From contig CM055109.1 of assembly GCA_029204225.1 (NCBI GenBank), forward strand, positions 37,916,991-37,980,990: a DNA stretch of 64,000 nucleotides, given 5' to 3'. Positions 44,961-58,321 of the stretch are shown in pieces. Every line of letters starts with the position of its first letter. Position 1 is the first letter of the stretch. Below the pieces are notes generated by a model. The model saw only the letters and a list, made by a program, of their open reading frames with translations. It searched no databases and was not told the origin of the DNA. Both the position numbers and the translations under genes were made by a program. The DNA is from Diphasiastrum complanatum. Lineage: Eukaryota; Streptophyta; Lycopodiopsida; Lycopodiales; Lycopodiaceae.

Positions 44961-47557
44961 ATGATCTATATTTGTTATTTTTGGATCCACACATGTGAAA
45001 TATAGTAGGGTACTGTTGTTGTACGGAGCTTCTATTTATGTTTTGATTCATGTTTGATCAAGTTCTATTGGAGTTGGCAATCTATTTTGTGTGTAGATGC
45101 TGATTTTTTTACATTAGCAAGATTGGTAAATTGCTTGTTTTTGTAACCAAAGATCTTTTGATGATTTGGATATGAATTGGTCCCAAATCTTCACATTGAG
45201 CACCTACCATAAGGTATTCAATCACCAATGGGAACACAAGTAAGCATACACAAGATATCACAAAAGTGGTTTATTATAACAAGCTTATACAAGTGTTGTT
45301 GAAGGCACACATCCACTTCCATATATGGCAAGAGTGGTGGGCCTATGCTCTAACATGCTTATGGGACTAAGTCTAAGCTTAATGCTAATTAACTTGTAAA
45401 GTGCATTCTCTAAACAAATGAAGTGCACTTACAATAAACTTAGAATTAAACTTCAACTTAGGAATTAAATCTTAAAGTTAGACTTTCTAAGTTGAACCAT
45501 TACAAATGATTGTTTGTAATAATTAAACATAAATAGTAAAAGGTCTAAGTATAAGGTTTTTCTAAAACCTTCATGTAGTGGGTTTATTTCCTAGCCTATC
45601 CTCAACCCAAGATCCAAGCAATCTATTGACATAACCTAACTATCAACAAAAGCTCCAAGTTGAGGAAAATATACTCACCTAGATAGGTAAGTGGAACAAA
45701 AAACAAGATGTCTACTCATATGTAACAAAGAAGTATCAAGTAATGATTATAAACTTGGTGGAAGAAAGGTTGCTAAACATAAGCACAATCTTTTATAAGT
45801 TTGCAAATGAATGCCTATAGTGATGGTAAGTGTATATCAAAGACATGAAAGCATCACCACCATTGGGTGCATAAATAATATGTTGGAAATCAGGATGATG
45901 GAGTGAACGATTCCGCGGTGCATGCACTATGTGTATCGAATCATATCAGAGTGGTGAGTCAAAAGGCTCAACTGATCCTACTTGATCCTAACTTCGAAGT
46001 CATTAGAATCGATGGTATCGATTACGTAGGCACACAAAGTCTTGTAATTGATATTGTAGAAATAAGACAAACAATACAAACAAAACAAAAAGAGAAATTA
46101 GACAAAACAATCAAGAGAGCATTGCACGCATACTGACACTAATATGAATTCAATGAGATGATGATTCAATTCAAAAAGAGTATAAAAAAGGTACAATTTG
46201 GTAGACGTTGGAGCACAAAACAATTGCGGATCAAACTGCATGCCCGAAAACTATCTTAATCATGTAATAACTATGAGCTTATTTTGACTCTCAGTTTGAA
46301 AACAAGAATTGATGCATGAAAGCATCTACAACGTCTATTTGTGAATGAATAATACAATTAACATTATTAGCATCATCATCTTTGTAATGTACATTTGTGT
46401 AGATATATACAGAATGGCATAGAGACGTAGAGTTGTTCATTGTAGATCTTGGTTGAAGTAGTGGATGTCACCATCCAGCAAGAGTTGATGTCACTCTCTT
46501 GGTAGACGACAAATGGTGACGTAGCTGCAGTCATTGTCAAGGCAGTTGCACAATAGCAAAAGTGGCTAGTATAGGTGACTCGACTCACTTTGAGTGGTGC
46601 CAAGTTAGTAGTCGAACTTGACAATTAGTCGAGTCGAGGTCGATATGTCGTCGAGTTCGACTCTTTCGAGTTTGACTCTTTCATCCCTTGACAATTTGAC
46701 TTAATGGTTTGACTGTTGTGTAGATACCTATCTTTGAATCCCGTATATTTTTGCAGACTATGCGATAATGAGAGCAAATATGAGAGTAAATATGCGGCAA
46801 CATTAATGGATTGAAATTAATTTGGGATTTAGGAGAGTAGAGGAATAAATCTAATAGAATAGGCTTCAAATCTTATGTTGTATGTTTCAAACTTTTAGTC
46901 TTTCATACACCATTGCTCTTGTACAACAAGTAGATGTTCTTGGGTTAGGAGAATCTAATAATGTTTATAGTCAAAGTATTAAGTTAGACATTATCAAGAT
47001 ATTTCTTAGAGTAAACCACATTAAACAAATTATTCATTCATTATCCACCCAGGTGAAAACTAGATAGTCCACCATAACATAAAGGGAAGCATGATAATTG
47101 TAACAAGTATATCTAATTTGTCCCCCAAGTTCAAATAAAAACTTAAAGCAATGTTTTAACCTAAACAATAAGCTTTATACCACTTATCATCAAAGACTAT
47201 GCCACATGCACTCTGTGACCAAATGTATCAATGTGTTTACAAAGATATGTCAGAGAAAAATAAGTGTTATAAGACAAGCAGACATAGAAGTAGCTTGACT
47301 GATTGGAAGTAAGTGTTTGCCATAGCTGCAAACAGCCACATAGTCAAAGAAAAAAATATTGAGCCTAGCATTTCATCAAGGGAACTCGTATGCTAGGGTT
47401 TTTCTCCAAAGAGTTCACCAAGCAGATGGATGTCAAAGTGATCCATCTGAATCACGAGTTTCTCCAATGAAGAGTTTGTAGAGTCATTATCAATAATCTA
47501 GGGTCATTGTCACTATGTAATGCATTGCAAAGCAAGAAATAACTTGACCAATTTCTA

Positions 47558-47605
<48 letters not shown>

Positions 47606-50600
47606 ACAGGGATGAGCATTGTAATCGGGACTTTAAATATGCATCATCTAGTGCACTCAACATTGATACCTTTTTGACAACCTTAAGCTACAACGCCTTA
47701 TTGTTCTACTTCCCTTATACAGCTTGATTACCCAACCCAGTCACCTATTGTAGAAATGTGTTTCATTTTCACATTAAAACTATCCCATGAGATGCTTGAT
47801 GCATATATGAGACAACGTAGGTGTTTTTTAAGATCAATATACATCGATCAATCACCATATTATCGATTCATTTATATTGCATCTAACAATAGTTTTTATT
47901 CCTACACATTTGCTCTCTTCCCTAACCTCGAAATTGTCATGGCCAAAAAGATGTGGTTTGTGAATACAAGGATGGATTTGTTTGGAACCATCATCTTGCA
48001 TAGAATAAAAATCATACATCAACATCATTATGCATTCATTCCCATTATCATCATATACATATTTTTATAAATCTTGCATCCTCACCATTCAAGTTAAAAC
48101 TAATCTAGTTCTATAAATTCTCGTGTGACACTATCTTGTACAATTGACCATGTAGAAAATTTCTAAATAAATTAATAGTGTATGAACCATTATAAAATAC
48201 TCTTATCATGCATATTCAAGTGTGATATCACATTTGTCGCATGCCCTTACATACAATGTAAATAGTGTGCAATTTTATATTGATCATATGTATAGAGCAT
48301 GATATGACCATTCATATATATTTTAGGCTAACTTATTTGCAAGCACACCAATTTACTAATCTACTAACATAACTAAATTGAGTTAGCTTTCTTTAGACAT
48401 CTATTTAGCTTAACTTAACAAGAAGTCGAAATCTCCCAATCTCTCAATTTTATTTTTGTATCAACCAAGCCTTGACTCACTCTACTTAGATTGCCTTGAT
48501 GATCCATCCACTAAAAGTCTCACCTTAATGGACATCACATTTTTTAATTTCTCGTAGACACCATTCACTTTGCCATTCTTCACAAAGTGTTTAACTTGGA
48601 CGTTTCTACTCGTATATCATTATCCCTCATGACAAATTTTCTCAAAGAAAATGGTGGTCATGCAATTGGATTGTGCAAAAAAAAAATAAAATCTTGTAGT
48701 TACTGGTTGACTTGACCTCCAAGAAAAAAAAACATAATCATAGTGCATTGATGATCTAAAAGAAAATTTGAAATTAGCTTTTCCATAACACTTATTCAAG
48801 CCAAATTGGAGAAACATTCAAATAGCATTAAGTGACTAGGAAGAGCAGACTCACTACAAGCCCTCTTAGTAGTAGATCAAAGGAAGATGGAAGACGAGCC
48901 AAAAGATTGCATTTTCAATGTAGAATCATTAGTGCAACAAAGCTAGGTAATGCTTCAAGGATGGGGGAACAAATGACACATGAGGCCAACACCGATGATG
49001 ATACAAATAAGTCAACTAAAAGAATAGGCTATGGTTTTTGAAGCTTTTATGCTCTAAAAAATCGTAGGATTGTGGTTTTGATATGTTTCTAACTTTGCTA
49101 ATCTTGGCTACTCCCTTCTTTAGTACATATAAGTAGTTATAAACACAACATGTTTTAGTAAGCTTAAATCATTCGTATCTTTTAGTTTTATTATAAATGA
49201 CTAGAAGAAACTAGTATATGGACAATGTTCTATTATGCAATGACTAGAATTATGATGGCATTTCCAATAAATTCATGTAAAAAGATGATTCTAGCTCTTC
49301 TCATTTAAATTCACTCCACTACACTTTCACCATTCACATGTAATACAAATCTCAACATCACCAAGGTACCCACATTGGTCATTATTCAAGACAACAACAT
49401 GGAGTGTTATATGGATACCTATGGAATACCCAATCCAATCATTGTATAGAGCAACATGAATGTGAAACCTTGATTTTTAAAAAAAAGAACAAAAGTGCCA
49501 TGAACCTTCTAACTAAGCATTAAGCTTAACCATGAGAGAGAGAAGTTATAAGTCACTTGACCCTAGTGCCATGCTCATGAGGAAGGAGAGCATGAGGATC
49601 ATCTAGCAACTTAAGGGTGGTTACACACTACAATACCTTGTGACATCAATGACAATGCACTTATTTGGTGAGATGATCCATTGTCCTTCCATTTTGCCAT
49701 ATTACAAGCCACCTATCTTTCGTAGTTTGGTGTAACTATGCTACATCTTTCTTGCAACTAATGCTTGGTAACTCCATTGCCAACCTACAAAAATATGAGA
49801 AATGTTAGCAGCATTGATTGTTAGTGAGCTTTGCACCATAACGCCACTTTTATTTCAAATCTCACTACAATCATAAATAAGAAAAACTTTGCAAGAATAG
49901 CCTCACCTCAACCAACTCACAATGATTAAAAAAAATAAAATGAAACTAGAAGACAATTATTATTTTGCATAGTCTCACCTTAATAAATGCGATTGAATTT
50001 CCTCATCCCTTTTGCCAAGCATTTTGTATATTGCATGTGCATGAATGTTCCATTTGCAACAGTAGTACCTTGAGCTTCTTCTCGTTTGAAATGAAGGGCT
50101 CGTGAAAGTGCAATTTATTGCAATAGAAGCCCGAAGAAGAATATGATTGGAGGATTTTTGTGAGCTGTTGGTGGCAACTCCACTAGTTCAGGGGCCACCT
50201 AGGTTCAAAAAATCGTGCAACTTGACCTGAGGTGGCAAAGCCAAGGGCTAGATAGGATGTCACATAGGGGCATCTCATAGATAGACTAAAATGGCCTTGA
50301 GCCATTAAATTTACCATTGGCCAAACTATGGATATTGACACCTATTCTATGAGACATTCTAGGGACCATAGTTTAAAACCAACCCAAGGTTAAAAGGCCA
50401 ATTACAAGCAATATATTACTAAAAAACATGGCAATTCTACACAATGACCCAAAAGGAGGGTGGTCCATGTGCCTAAATTGTTACTTTACAATTTTTACAA
50501 TAAGTGCCACTAGGACTAGTACAATGGCCCCACATACCTTGAAGGACATAAATCAATGGTCTTCACAATCTTGAAGGGTTCAGGGCAACAACGTTTATGA

Positions 50601-51050
50601 TTCTAAAGGGCAAACAACACAACTGTGATGACTTAGACGAATAGACAAATATCTTCGTGCCCTGAAGAAATAACTTAAACGTAATGCCAAGTGCTTCAAT
50701 TTTCATTGTATTTTGGAGGTAGCTCCAGAAGTACAATGTTCATGTAAATTTAGAACCAAAATTTTGTGAGTATTTTTGTCATTATTTTCAAGTGGATAGA
50801 GTTATGATGACATATGTGAACAACCAATGATGGGCTGCCACATAGCAGCTGCATGTTTCATAAAAAAAATAGGAATTTTTTTATCATTGTTTTGTGTAGA
50901 AAATGAGAAGATAAATAATAAAAATTCAAAGGAATTTTTTTGAAAAAGAAAATGAACAAAAAGATTGAAAAAAAATGTGGAATAGAAATCGTGGATAAAA
51001 AACTGCAAAAAAAAGACTTGAAACAAAAAATGTAGACTAGAAATCACTTA
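44960..51050. other. Long AT-rich stretch without recognisable genes
   Basis: No coding pattern, splice-linked exon series or RNA gene stands out. A (TG)n tract lies at 47,563-47,603, and a GTCGAGTTCGACTCTTTCGAG micro-repeat at 46,625-46,685. Short frames at 47756-48070 and 50802-51047 have no motif. Decayed transposon DNA is likely. Confidence 0.4.
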
Positions 51051-51051
51051 A

Positions 51052-51270
51052 CCCCCCCCCCCAAAAAAAAAAAAAAAAAAACCTCTTCCTTGAGCTTTCT
51101 GTTTGCTCAGGCTCCCGCCCTTGGGCAATGTGCCCTCCCAAGGTAGAAGGCCCTCAAGGGAGGGCCTTCCCCAACCCAGCATCACAAATTCTTATCATGT
51201 GCATACGTGGACTCAAACTTGGGTTGGCATGCCAACAAGCCAAGTTTTTATCATTGAGCAATGGACAACC
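51052..51270 (-). mobile_element. tRNA-derived SINE-like element ending in poly(T)
   Basis: On the minus strand TTGCTCAATGATAAAAACTTGGC and AAGTTTGAGTCCACG (51220-51206) resemble Pol III A and B boxes. A body with AAGGCCCTCCCTTGAGGGCCTT (a hairpin) follows, then an 18-20 base poly(T) and poly(G) (plus strand: C11 then A19 at 51,052-51,081). The C/A end recurs at 10.2 kb. No target duplication is clear. Confidence 0.45.
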
Positions 51271-51573
51271 AAATTATTTGAAGGCTAGATCAAGTGGAAG
51301 GCAAAGAAAGAAATAGAAGGGCAGGCCTATCATATGCACACGCTTTGTTCTAGTAAGTTGGTTAGTAGCAATCTGTAAAAATTTGTTGACTAACCTTGAG
51401 AGGCGATGCACAAAATAAGTCTTGTTGTTTAATTGGGAAGCATGCCATCCATGCTATGCTCAAGTGACAAACTAGTGCTGGTATGCTCTACTATAGATTT
51501 AGATAAAATATGCCATGTGGCCAAGCTAGGGATGGGTCTAATTGACATCCGAGTTGACCTAGGCCCTTTCGGG

Positions 51574-51585
51574 GTTTTAGGGTTT
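51574..51585 (+). promoter_or_regulatory. Telobox-like motif upstream of U2AF65
   Basis: GTTTTAGGGTTT contains AAACCCTAA-type sequence on the opposite strand. Teloboxes are common near the start sites of plant housekeeping and translation genes. It lies about 360 bases before the ATG, in a CT-rich region that looks like a 5' UTR or promoter. Confidence 0.4.
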
Positions 51586-51939
51586 GGCCCCATTCTTAGG
51601 GCTTGCTTCCTCTTCTTTCCAAAGGCAGCAGGAGAATTAGCTCTCTTTTCTCTTTTCTCTTTTCCTCCGACAACTTTGCTTTTCTTTCTTATTACTGTTG
51701 TTCGACGGGGTTTTTGCTTCCGATCCCCGTCCTCGCGATCACAAGATCGGATCGATGAGAAAGCAAGTCGGTGTTCATCAAAGCTCTTCGACAGGCTAAA
51801 TCGTGAAGAACTTTATAGGATGAATGAAAAATGCAGATTTATTGCAGTGAATTTGCAAGTTAGAAACCCTATCCTATCTTCCTTAGTCAGCGTGAAAACA
51901 TCTGCAAAATAAAGTATCACAGGAAGAAAAGGGTTCATA

Positions 51940-52546
51940 ATGGCTGGCAGCCAAGAAGATGCACGGGCGTATCATTACGAAAACTCTCCATTGCCTAGAC
52001 ATGGAGATTATGACGATCAACCTTTCTATGAAGAGCGCAGGGATTTTGACGAGGCCAATGGGGATAACGGGGAAGGTCATCACCAGGTAAGTATCAGCTC
52101 ACGGACTCACTGTTTTTTTTAAGCTTGATCATTTCAGGGGGCGTTGTTAAGCATATGGTCACTGTATGAAAAAAATGGCAAAAAAAAGTATTCTTTGATT
52201 TATGCACGTGGTAGCATGTCGAGGGTTTTCAGCCTTGTTGCTTATTGAAGTCTGATGTGTTTTTGGTTTGCCAAATCGAAATTGTTTAGATTTTTGCACA
52301 CCTCTTCACATGTAATAATGGACCCCTAACGTTGTTTTGCTCGAGTGTAAAAGTTCGTTTTTAGGTTTAGCATCTTACGCTACATTCAACTTAATCATTT
52401 AATGTATACAAATGAACAATGTACAGTTGCTTCTTTTTTTTCAATTCATGATATGATTAGCTAGAGGGGGACCTTTTCAGTGCTATCCTATGTCTGTATT
52501 CCATAAAAGCTTTTAATGTGTTCTTACTTTTCTTGAGATTTATTTA

Positions 52547-52621
<75 letters not shown>

Positions 52622-55556
52622 TAACTTGTTCTTTTTCTTCCAGTTACCTCCTGATGAACCTTATAGAGATTGGGAGAAAAGCAAGTATAGGGAGCGAGAA
52701 CATCGCCATAGAGATGATAGAGATCATGAAAGGGAACCGGAAAGAAGAAGAGATCGTGAAAGGGAAAGAGAACGAAGCAAAGATTATGACAAAGACAGAG
52801 CAAGGAGTAGAGACCGAGAAAGGGAAAGAAGCAGAGATTGGGACAGGGCAAGAAGCAAAGATCGTGATAGTGACCGCCATAGAAGCCATGATCGTGAAAG
52901 GTGAACATTTTGTTTCGTGTTGCATTACTTGTATTGTGGAATTCTTTAAGTAACTCTTTCTGTTTAGAATCATTTAAGCACATTCAACTTTGTCTTTGGA
53001 ACTGCAAGTTGAAATGAACATATTTAGAGAATCTCATCTGTTGTTTCGTATGTACACTTCATAATTGCCACATTATTGTTAATTAATCAAAATTCTTATA
53101 GGCGGAGCCGAGACTATGACTATGAACGAGAAAGGAGGCACAGACATAGGTCACACTCTCGATCAAGAGGACGATCTAGAGACAAGTCAAAATCTCGTTC
53201 GCGTTCTCGATCACGAGATCGTAAAAGGTGTGGATGTTTATTTTTGCAAATTTTTTGACATGTTGCAGTCCGCTAGTTGCAAGATTTTGTACGATGCTGC
53301 AGTGTCAGTGCAGCCTGCTAGGCCTTGTCATGAGTGTTTCAGTGTCTCCTAAAAATCAAAACATAGATATTTCTTTACTGCTATAAGATCAGGAAATTGC
53401 ATGCTTATCACTGCTGCCAAAAATCAGCGTTGCAGTTTCTCTTACTGCTGTCCAGAAATGAGAGATTAAAATGCTTACTGCTACCCAAAATTGCTCTATT
53501 CTGCTGCCAAAAAATGTGGGATTGACATGCTCTTTGCTACTGCCAAAAATTTAGTATTGCATTATCTCCTACTTCTGGCTAAAAATCAGAGATTAAATGC
53601 CCTTTATTGCTGCAAAAACTCAGATAAAGCTGGGTAAGAGACCTTTAATCTCATACCCATATTGCCCACCCCAAAAAAAACAAAAATTGCGTTCTGGGAA
53701 CCCTAATGGGAAATTCCGGATCGTGATTCAGATCACGTTCCGGAATGCGATCTCGATTGGAACGTTCAACGTGCATCTATTGTCTTTCCTGTTTATAGAC
53801 TCTAGAGGAATCTTCTATATAAAAGAGTCATACTTAGATGTTTGTGCAACACGCCCTAGTTGTGGTACAACGAAAGTGAACTTTGTCAATAAAGATGATG
53901 ATCAAGGGGAGTTCTAGTGTTTTATGCCCTTAATACCTTGAAAATTTTTCTTTTATACTTCAATAATAGCGCTGGAAAAAATCCTCGAGTTTTGTAAATT
54001 ATATAAAATAAAGATAAATCCAATTGACAATGTTAGATAGTAGGTACCTGCGTTTCTCGTTCTTAAAGTTTACTTATTTGGCTATTCTAAGTTGAACCAA
54101 TCCATAAAATGTTATCTATCAAATCTCATAAGTTATTTCCTCTCAATTATAGAGCAATTGTCCATATCAAGAAGTCATGCTCGAGATGTTTGTGCAAGAG
54201 GCCTTGGTTGTGGTTCAATGAAAGTGAACCTTATTTTTCAACATGCTGATATGGATGTAGGGCATTAGCTATTGAGTATAGATTTGAGCATTTCTACACA
54301 ATTATCTTGGAGGTTGGTCCAAAAAATGTTGTGTAGCTAGTCACAGACTATGCTAGCATGTGCAAGTTGATGGGGCATATGGTGAGCAGAGAGTTCCCCA
54401 CTATTGTTGCTCGAAACATTGCCTTGCTTGCTCATGCATGAGGGCATCCATGTCCATCATTGCCCTTGTGATGCATAAGTGGCACACCCTAGCCATATTT
54501 AAAAGTTACAGTCACCTAGACCTAAAGAAGGTTGGTTTCCCTATGACTTGATGGTCACTGAGCAATTGTATGATTATTCCGAGCCCAAATTTTATGAGAG
54601 ATTAGAGCATGGAGCCCAATGGCCTGCACTTTGCCACCATTGTTTTCGTTGAAAGCTCTTGGGAAATGCGGAATTTGTTATCATATGAAAGTTGCTTGGA
54701 AAAGAATGAAAAAAGTGGAAACTAAATTTTGAGTGTTCGCACGCAGCATGATCTGGGGAACAGCAATATGTGAATGTCATAGATTACATGCAAGCACAAC
54801 TAGTTTTGGTGCAAAGACGAAAATCTGAAAGGCCAATCATCATACAAGGGTGATTGGGCTCCCAAAATCATGCACAAAGGGTTAAGAATGCTAACTTGCT
54901 GGCCTGTAGATCAGATGCCCGGTGAGCTGCTACTTGCATGGAACACAAATTTAACAGGCTACATGCAACGTTAATGAAAATTTTAAGCAACTGTGGAGAA
55001 GCAAAGACTATTGAAGACCATCATTCACTAGCTTCTAGCAAGGAGTTTATGAAGACTTTCATGATATGTGCAGTGGCATATATGATGCAGGAAAATGTAG
55101 TGAAGTGTTTACCAGAAGAAGTAAAAGTACTGTATGCCCTTGTATGTTTGCTTTGTTTTGTAAATTGTGCAAATATTTTTATGTTAGATGATTTCGAAAG
55201 ATTTATGGGCAGAAGTGCAAAAATTCATTCATGTCAGAGTTATTATAGGCTCCTGGAGGCTCCATGCAGAATGTTAGGACCTTGCTCAACTGCCTGCATC
55301 TTTGATGCAGTGAATTGATGGCTAATTGGACCCATTGTAAATTAGTATGGTTTTTGGGGGTCAGACCTTTTAAGTTGGCCTCCAATTGAATTGACATTAG
55401 AACAAGAGGTGTTCAGAACATATGGTAGCCTGCTTTTTAGGTAAACATTTGAGCCGTTGCTGAGTTTTCTCTCATATGGTGTAGAGGTCTATTTCTACAA
55501 CCTATGCATCTCCATTCCATGTGTTGTTGAAGATTATCTTTTCTGCTTTTCTTTTC

Positions 55557-55606
<50 letters not shown>

Positions 55607-57428
55607 GTGTTATGTGGGCCATACCCTTTGCTGGACACGTGTCATTTTGGCCTTAAGAAAAACAATGCATGGCCAAGTGTCAGGTTGCCTGAAAAAAAAA
55701 ATTTCGACACGTGTCGCGCAACATGTGTTTAGACATGTTGATGTGGCATGACACATGTCGTGCACATACTCACCGGTGGTATGGATACCGTCTCCATGTT
55801 GAGCACGAATTGGTCGACTAAACCTTTTTCAAAATAGTGGGAGCATATTCGCAAGATTCGAATAAAGTGGCTACCTAGAATATAGGGCTGTAAAGGTTGT
55901 CAATTGGAATTCCACTTTAGCCTTTGTTAGGGTACCCAATTCAAATATTAGATTGTAGGCTCCATCAATTTTAAATCCAAAACGGGACAACCGCATATGT
56001 CCTATTTGAGCTTGATTAGGCCTGTGTTTACAAACATCATCATCGCAATGGAAATAAATGGTATTTTGTAAGATAAATATGTTTCTTGACATAGCATTTT
56101 CATCTGAATGGCTTTTTAGATTGTTACATGCTAATAATTATGCGAATCCTGCAAGGAACTGCATCAAAAGAACTTAATAGCATGTGCCAGTTGACTGTTC
56201 CATGAAACAGGCTTATCTTTGTTGATTCTGTGACTTGAAGTTGGTATACTATTTCATGTAGTGCATTATATAATAACATCTATTGCAATATGTACAGCTT
56301 CAAACTTGTTCTCCTGATAAGACTTTTGGTGAACTTTGGTGTTTGTAATCGCAGCAAGCGGGCAAGTGGTTTTGATATGGCACCGCCAGGTGCTGTTGTT
56401 CCAGGTTCGCTTTAGCAACTTCATTCTATTCACTTGTTTTGGGATGAATAATGAAGATATTGTACTTTGAAATGCTTCAATCTTATTCTCAGCAAAGTAA
56501 GAATTTCTTGCTGATTATAGTAGAAACACCCATTGAATCTGCATTTAGAGACTTGATTTGAGGAATATTGTATAATTTATTCTCAAATTTTTGTCATTAC
56601 TATCTGTGTTCTTGAAGTTTAGTTTTCTCCAATTTATTACACTTAGTCAATATTGGACTGAGAAAGCTTCTTGGTTTGTTTGCTTGTCGTTTGTGTTGGT
56701 TGTTGTTGTCTCTGTTTGTCGTTTGTTGCTTGCTGGGTGCCAAAGGCCTTGCAAGCCAGATGCCATTCTATTACTCGCAACGATCGTACACCATATCGCA
56801 TACCCATGCAACAAAGGAGTGATGGGACCAATGTTGGTGGATTGTTGATTATCCTCACCTAGCATCTTCTGTCTTTTGTAATATTTAGCTTTTCTCATTT
56901 TTGTATATCAATGAGATTCATCCTAGTTTGTTTTTGAGAAAGTTACAAAGCGTAAAGTTTGTTATAGAGGTTATCTCGAGATCTTTAGTTCAGGAGGAGT
57001 ATGTAGCTGTTAGATGACTCAGCTGGATATATGGACAGCTACTTTGAACTATCTGGCCTAGATGGTGCTGAGCTACATTCTTAAATCTGTAAGCAGGGAT
57101 GTTGCCGTCCACAGCCATGAATACCTCCAACAGCCAGTCCCCTCTAGGTATATTCTGCTTTGACATCATTTGAAAGTGATTTGCATGTCTTTGATTTAAA
57201 GTAATCATGTAGTTTCAATCTTTGTTATGCAGGTCAGGTAGCTGGGATGGTTCCAACAGTTCCAGGAGTATTTCCTGGAATGTTCCCCTTTGCGGGAGCT
57301 CAGGTAAAGTGAGGCTACTTGTCTTTGTTTTGAGGTTCCATTGGCTGCATAGGCAGATTATCTGCTGACTGCCTGATTTGCAGTTTCCAGGTCTTCCGGC
57401 AATGCCAGCCCAAGCAATGACTCAGCAG
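51940..57428 (+). CDS. U2AF65: U2AF large subunit (U2AF65), exons 1-6 of a gene that continues beyond the window
   Basis: U2AF65 binds the polypyrimidine tract before 3' splice sites and recruits U2 snRNP. Exons: 51940-52086, 52644-52900, 53102-53227, 56355-56404, 57233-57303 and 57384-57428; all have GT donors and AG acceptors and the phases agree. Exon 1 starts MAGSQEDARAYHYEN and is acidic. Exons 2 and 3 encode the RS/RE domain (SRDRERERSRDWDRARSKDR, later SHSRSRGRSRDKSKSRSRSR). Exon 4 encodes SKRASGFDMAPPGAVVPG, exon 5 VPTVPGVFPGMFPF and exon 6 FPGLPAMPAQAMTQQ, the linker found before RRM1 in plant U2AF65. The three RRMs are not in the window, so the intron after 57428 exceeds 6.5 kb. All six exons are intact, which suggests a working gene. 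Confidence 0.93.
52550..52620 (+). repeat. (GA)n in intron 1 of U2AF65, just before exon 2
   Basis: About 35 GA units end about 24 bases before the exon 2 acceptor, leaving only CTTGTTCTTTTTCTTCCAG as polypyrimidine tract. In the frame of exon 2 the repeat reads Arg-Glu-Arg-Glu with no stop from 52518, so a retained intron would lengthen the RE/RS domain. Confidence 0.9.
53375..53635 (+). repeat. Degenerate tandem repeat in U2AF65 intron 3
   Basis: About six units of 40-60 bases with TTACTGCTGCCAAAAATCAG...GATTGCATGCT. Confidence 0.65.
53808..54256 (+). repeat. Imperfect duplication in intron 3
   Basis: The stretch GTCATACTTAGATGTTTGTGCAA...GTTGTGGTACAACGAAAGTGAAC (about 53,828-53,882) recurs as GTCATGCTCGAGATGTTTGTGCAA...GGTTGTGGTTCAATGAAAGTGAACC (about 54,173-54,229). 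It flanks or belongs to the hAT-like remnant. Confidence 0.6.
54230..54720 (+). pseudogene. hAT/DUF659-like transposase remnant in U2AF65 intron 3
   Basis: Broken plus-strand frames encode LVTDYASMCKLMGHMVSREF near 54,338-54,395, the VTDNASN.K..G......F..I motif of plant DUF659/hAT transposases. LAIFKSYSHLDLKKVGF follows near 54,490-54,545, resembling the motif ...FR.....L.L.KPG.TRFA. Stops and a frameshift separate the parts. A frame at 54938-55318 may belong to it but is not diagnostic. Confidence 0.45.
55561..55604 (+). repeat. (GA)n in U2AF65 intron 3
   Basis: 22 GA units; downstream CACGTGTC occurs three times within about 130 bases (55,630-55,760). Confidence 0.9.
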
Positions 57429-58321
57429 GTGGGTCAATCATCAGTCTCTTGTTTGTGGCCTCGGGCTCGCTTTGAGCTCTGATTTTCTGAAGTTTTTATG
57501 TTCAAACGCCATTTATAGTAATGCTGGGTGTCAATATCTCTTTCATGTCCTGCTAGAACTGTCTTTCTTGATGGAAGTTTGTGGTCCTTAGTGTCAAACT
57601 CAAGCATATAGAAAGAAAATTTACCTCGTTGATCAAGTACTTAGCACGTAAATTGTAGATAATAGACATACACACTTAAAAAATATTGGGGCCAAGAGGG
57701 AAAGTTATCGGGGCTGTAGGGGATGGGAATTTGCTCCTTAATATTCAAGTCTTGAGGCTCTCATATTGAAACCCTCCCCCGAAAAAAAAAACAAAAAACA
57801 ATGAGGGACATTCCCAAGCTGTAGCCTGTTCCCACACGTTATGTTAAAGGTGTTGCAGGATGAAAAATTGTCCCTTCTACAACTCTAGTCTTAACTTATA
57901 AGCTTTTTTTGATTTACTTTTGTTCCAATTTTCTAGGGTCCAATTTGATCTTGGAGATAATTTGTAACAGGCTATTGTCAATAAAGAAATTGAGCTCTTT
58001 GATATTTTGAGGAACATTATATCCCATTCCTTGACCTCCCTTGGTGTGGAAGTTTGAATAGTAACTCTCTTTCGTTTTGATCAATCGGTACTATCAATTT
58101 GACTTGATCAACTTAAAGCATACTTTGTGTATGAGTTAGAACTTCACTAGCACCAGGAAATTTCTCAAGCATGCCTAATTTAGGTGCACTAGTTGGCCTA
58201 AAGTATAATTTAGCTGAAAAAGGGTTATGTTTGTAGATACATTCTTTATAGTCAAGATTTTTGGATTAGAGGGATTACTATGTCCTCCCACTAATCGATT
58301 ATGCACTTGTTGGAATCCATC

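Noticed and set aside
51433-51912. 159-residue frame directly upstream of U2AF65
   Set aside because: It lies in the promoter/5' UTR region, shows no motif and ends before the real ATG; at best an upstream ORF.
52540-52983. Minus-strand frame of 147 residues over U2AF65 exon 2
   Set aside because: Shadow of the arginine-rich exon and the GA repeat.
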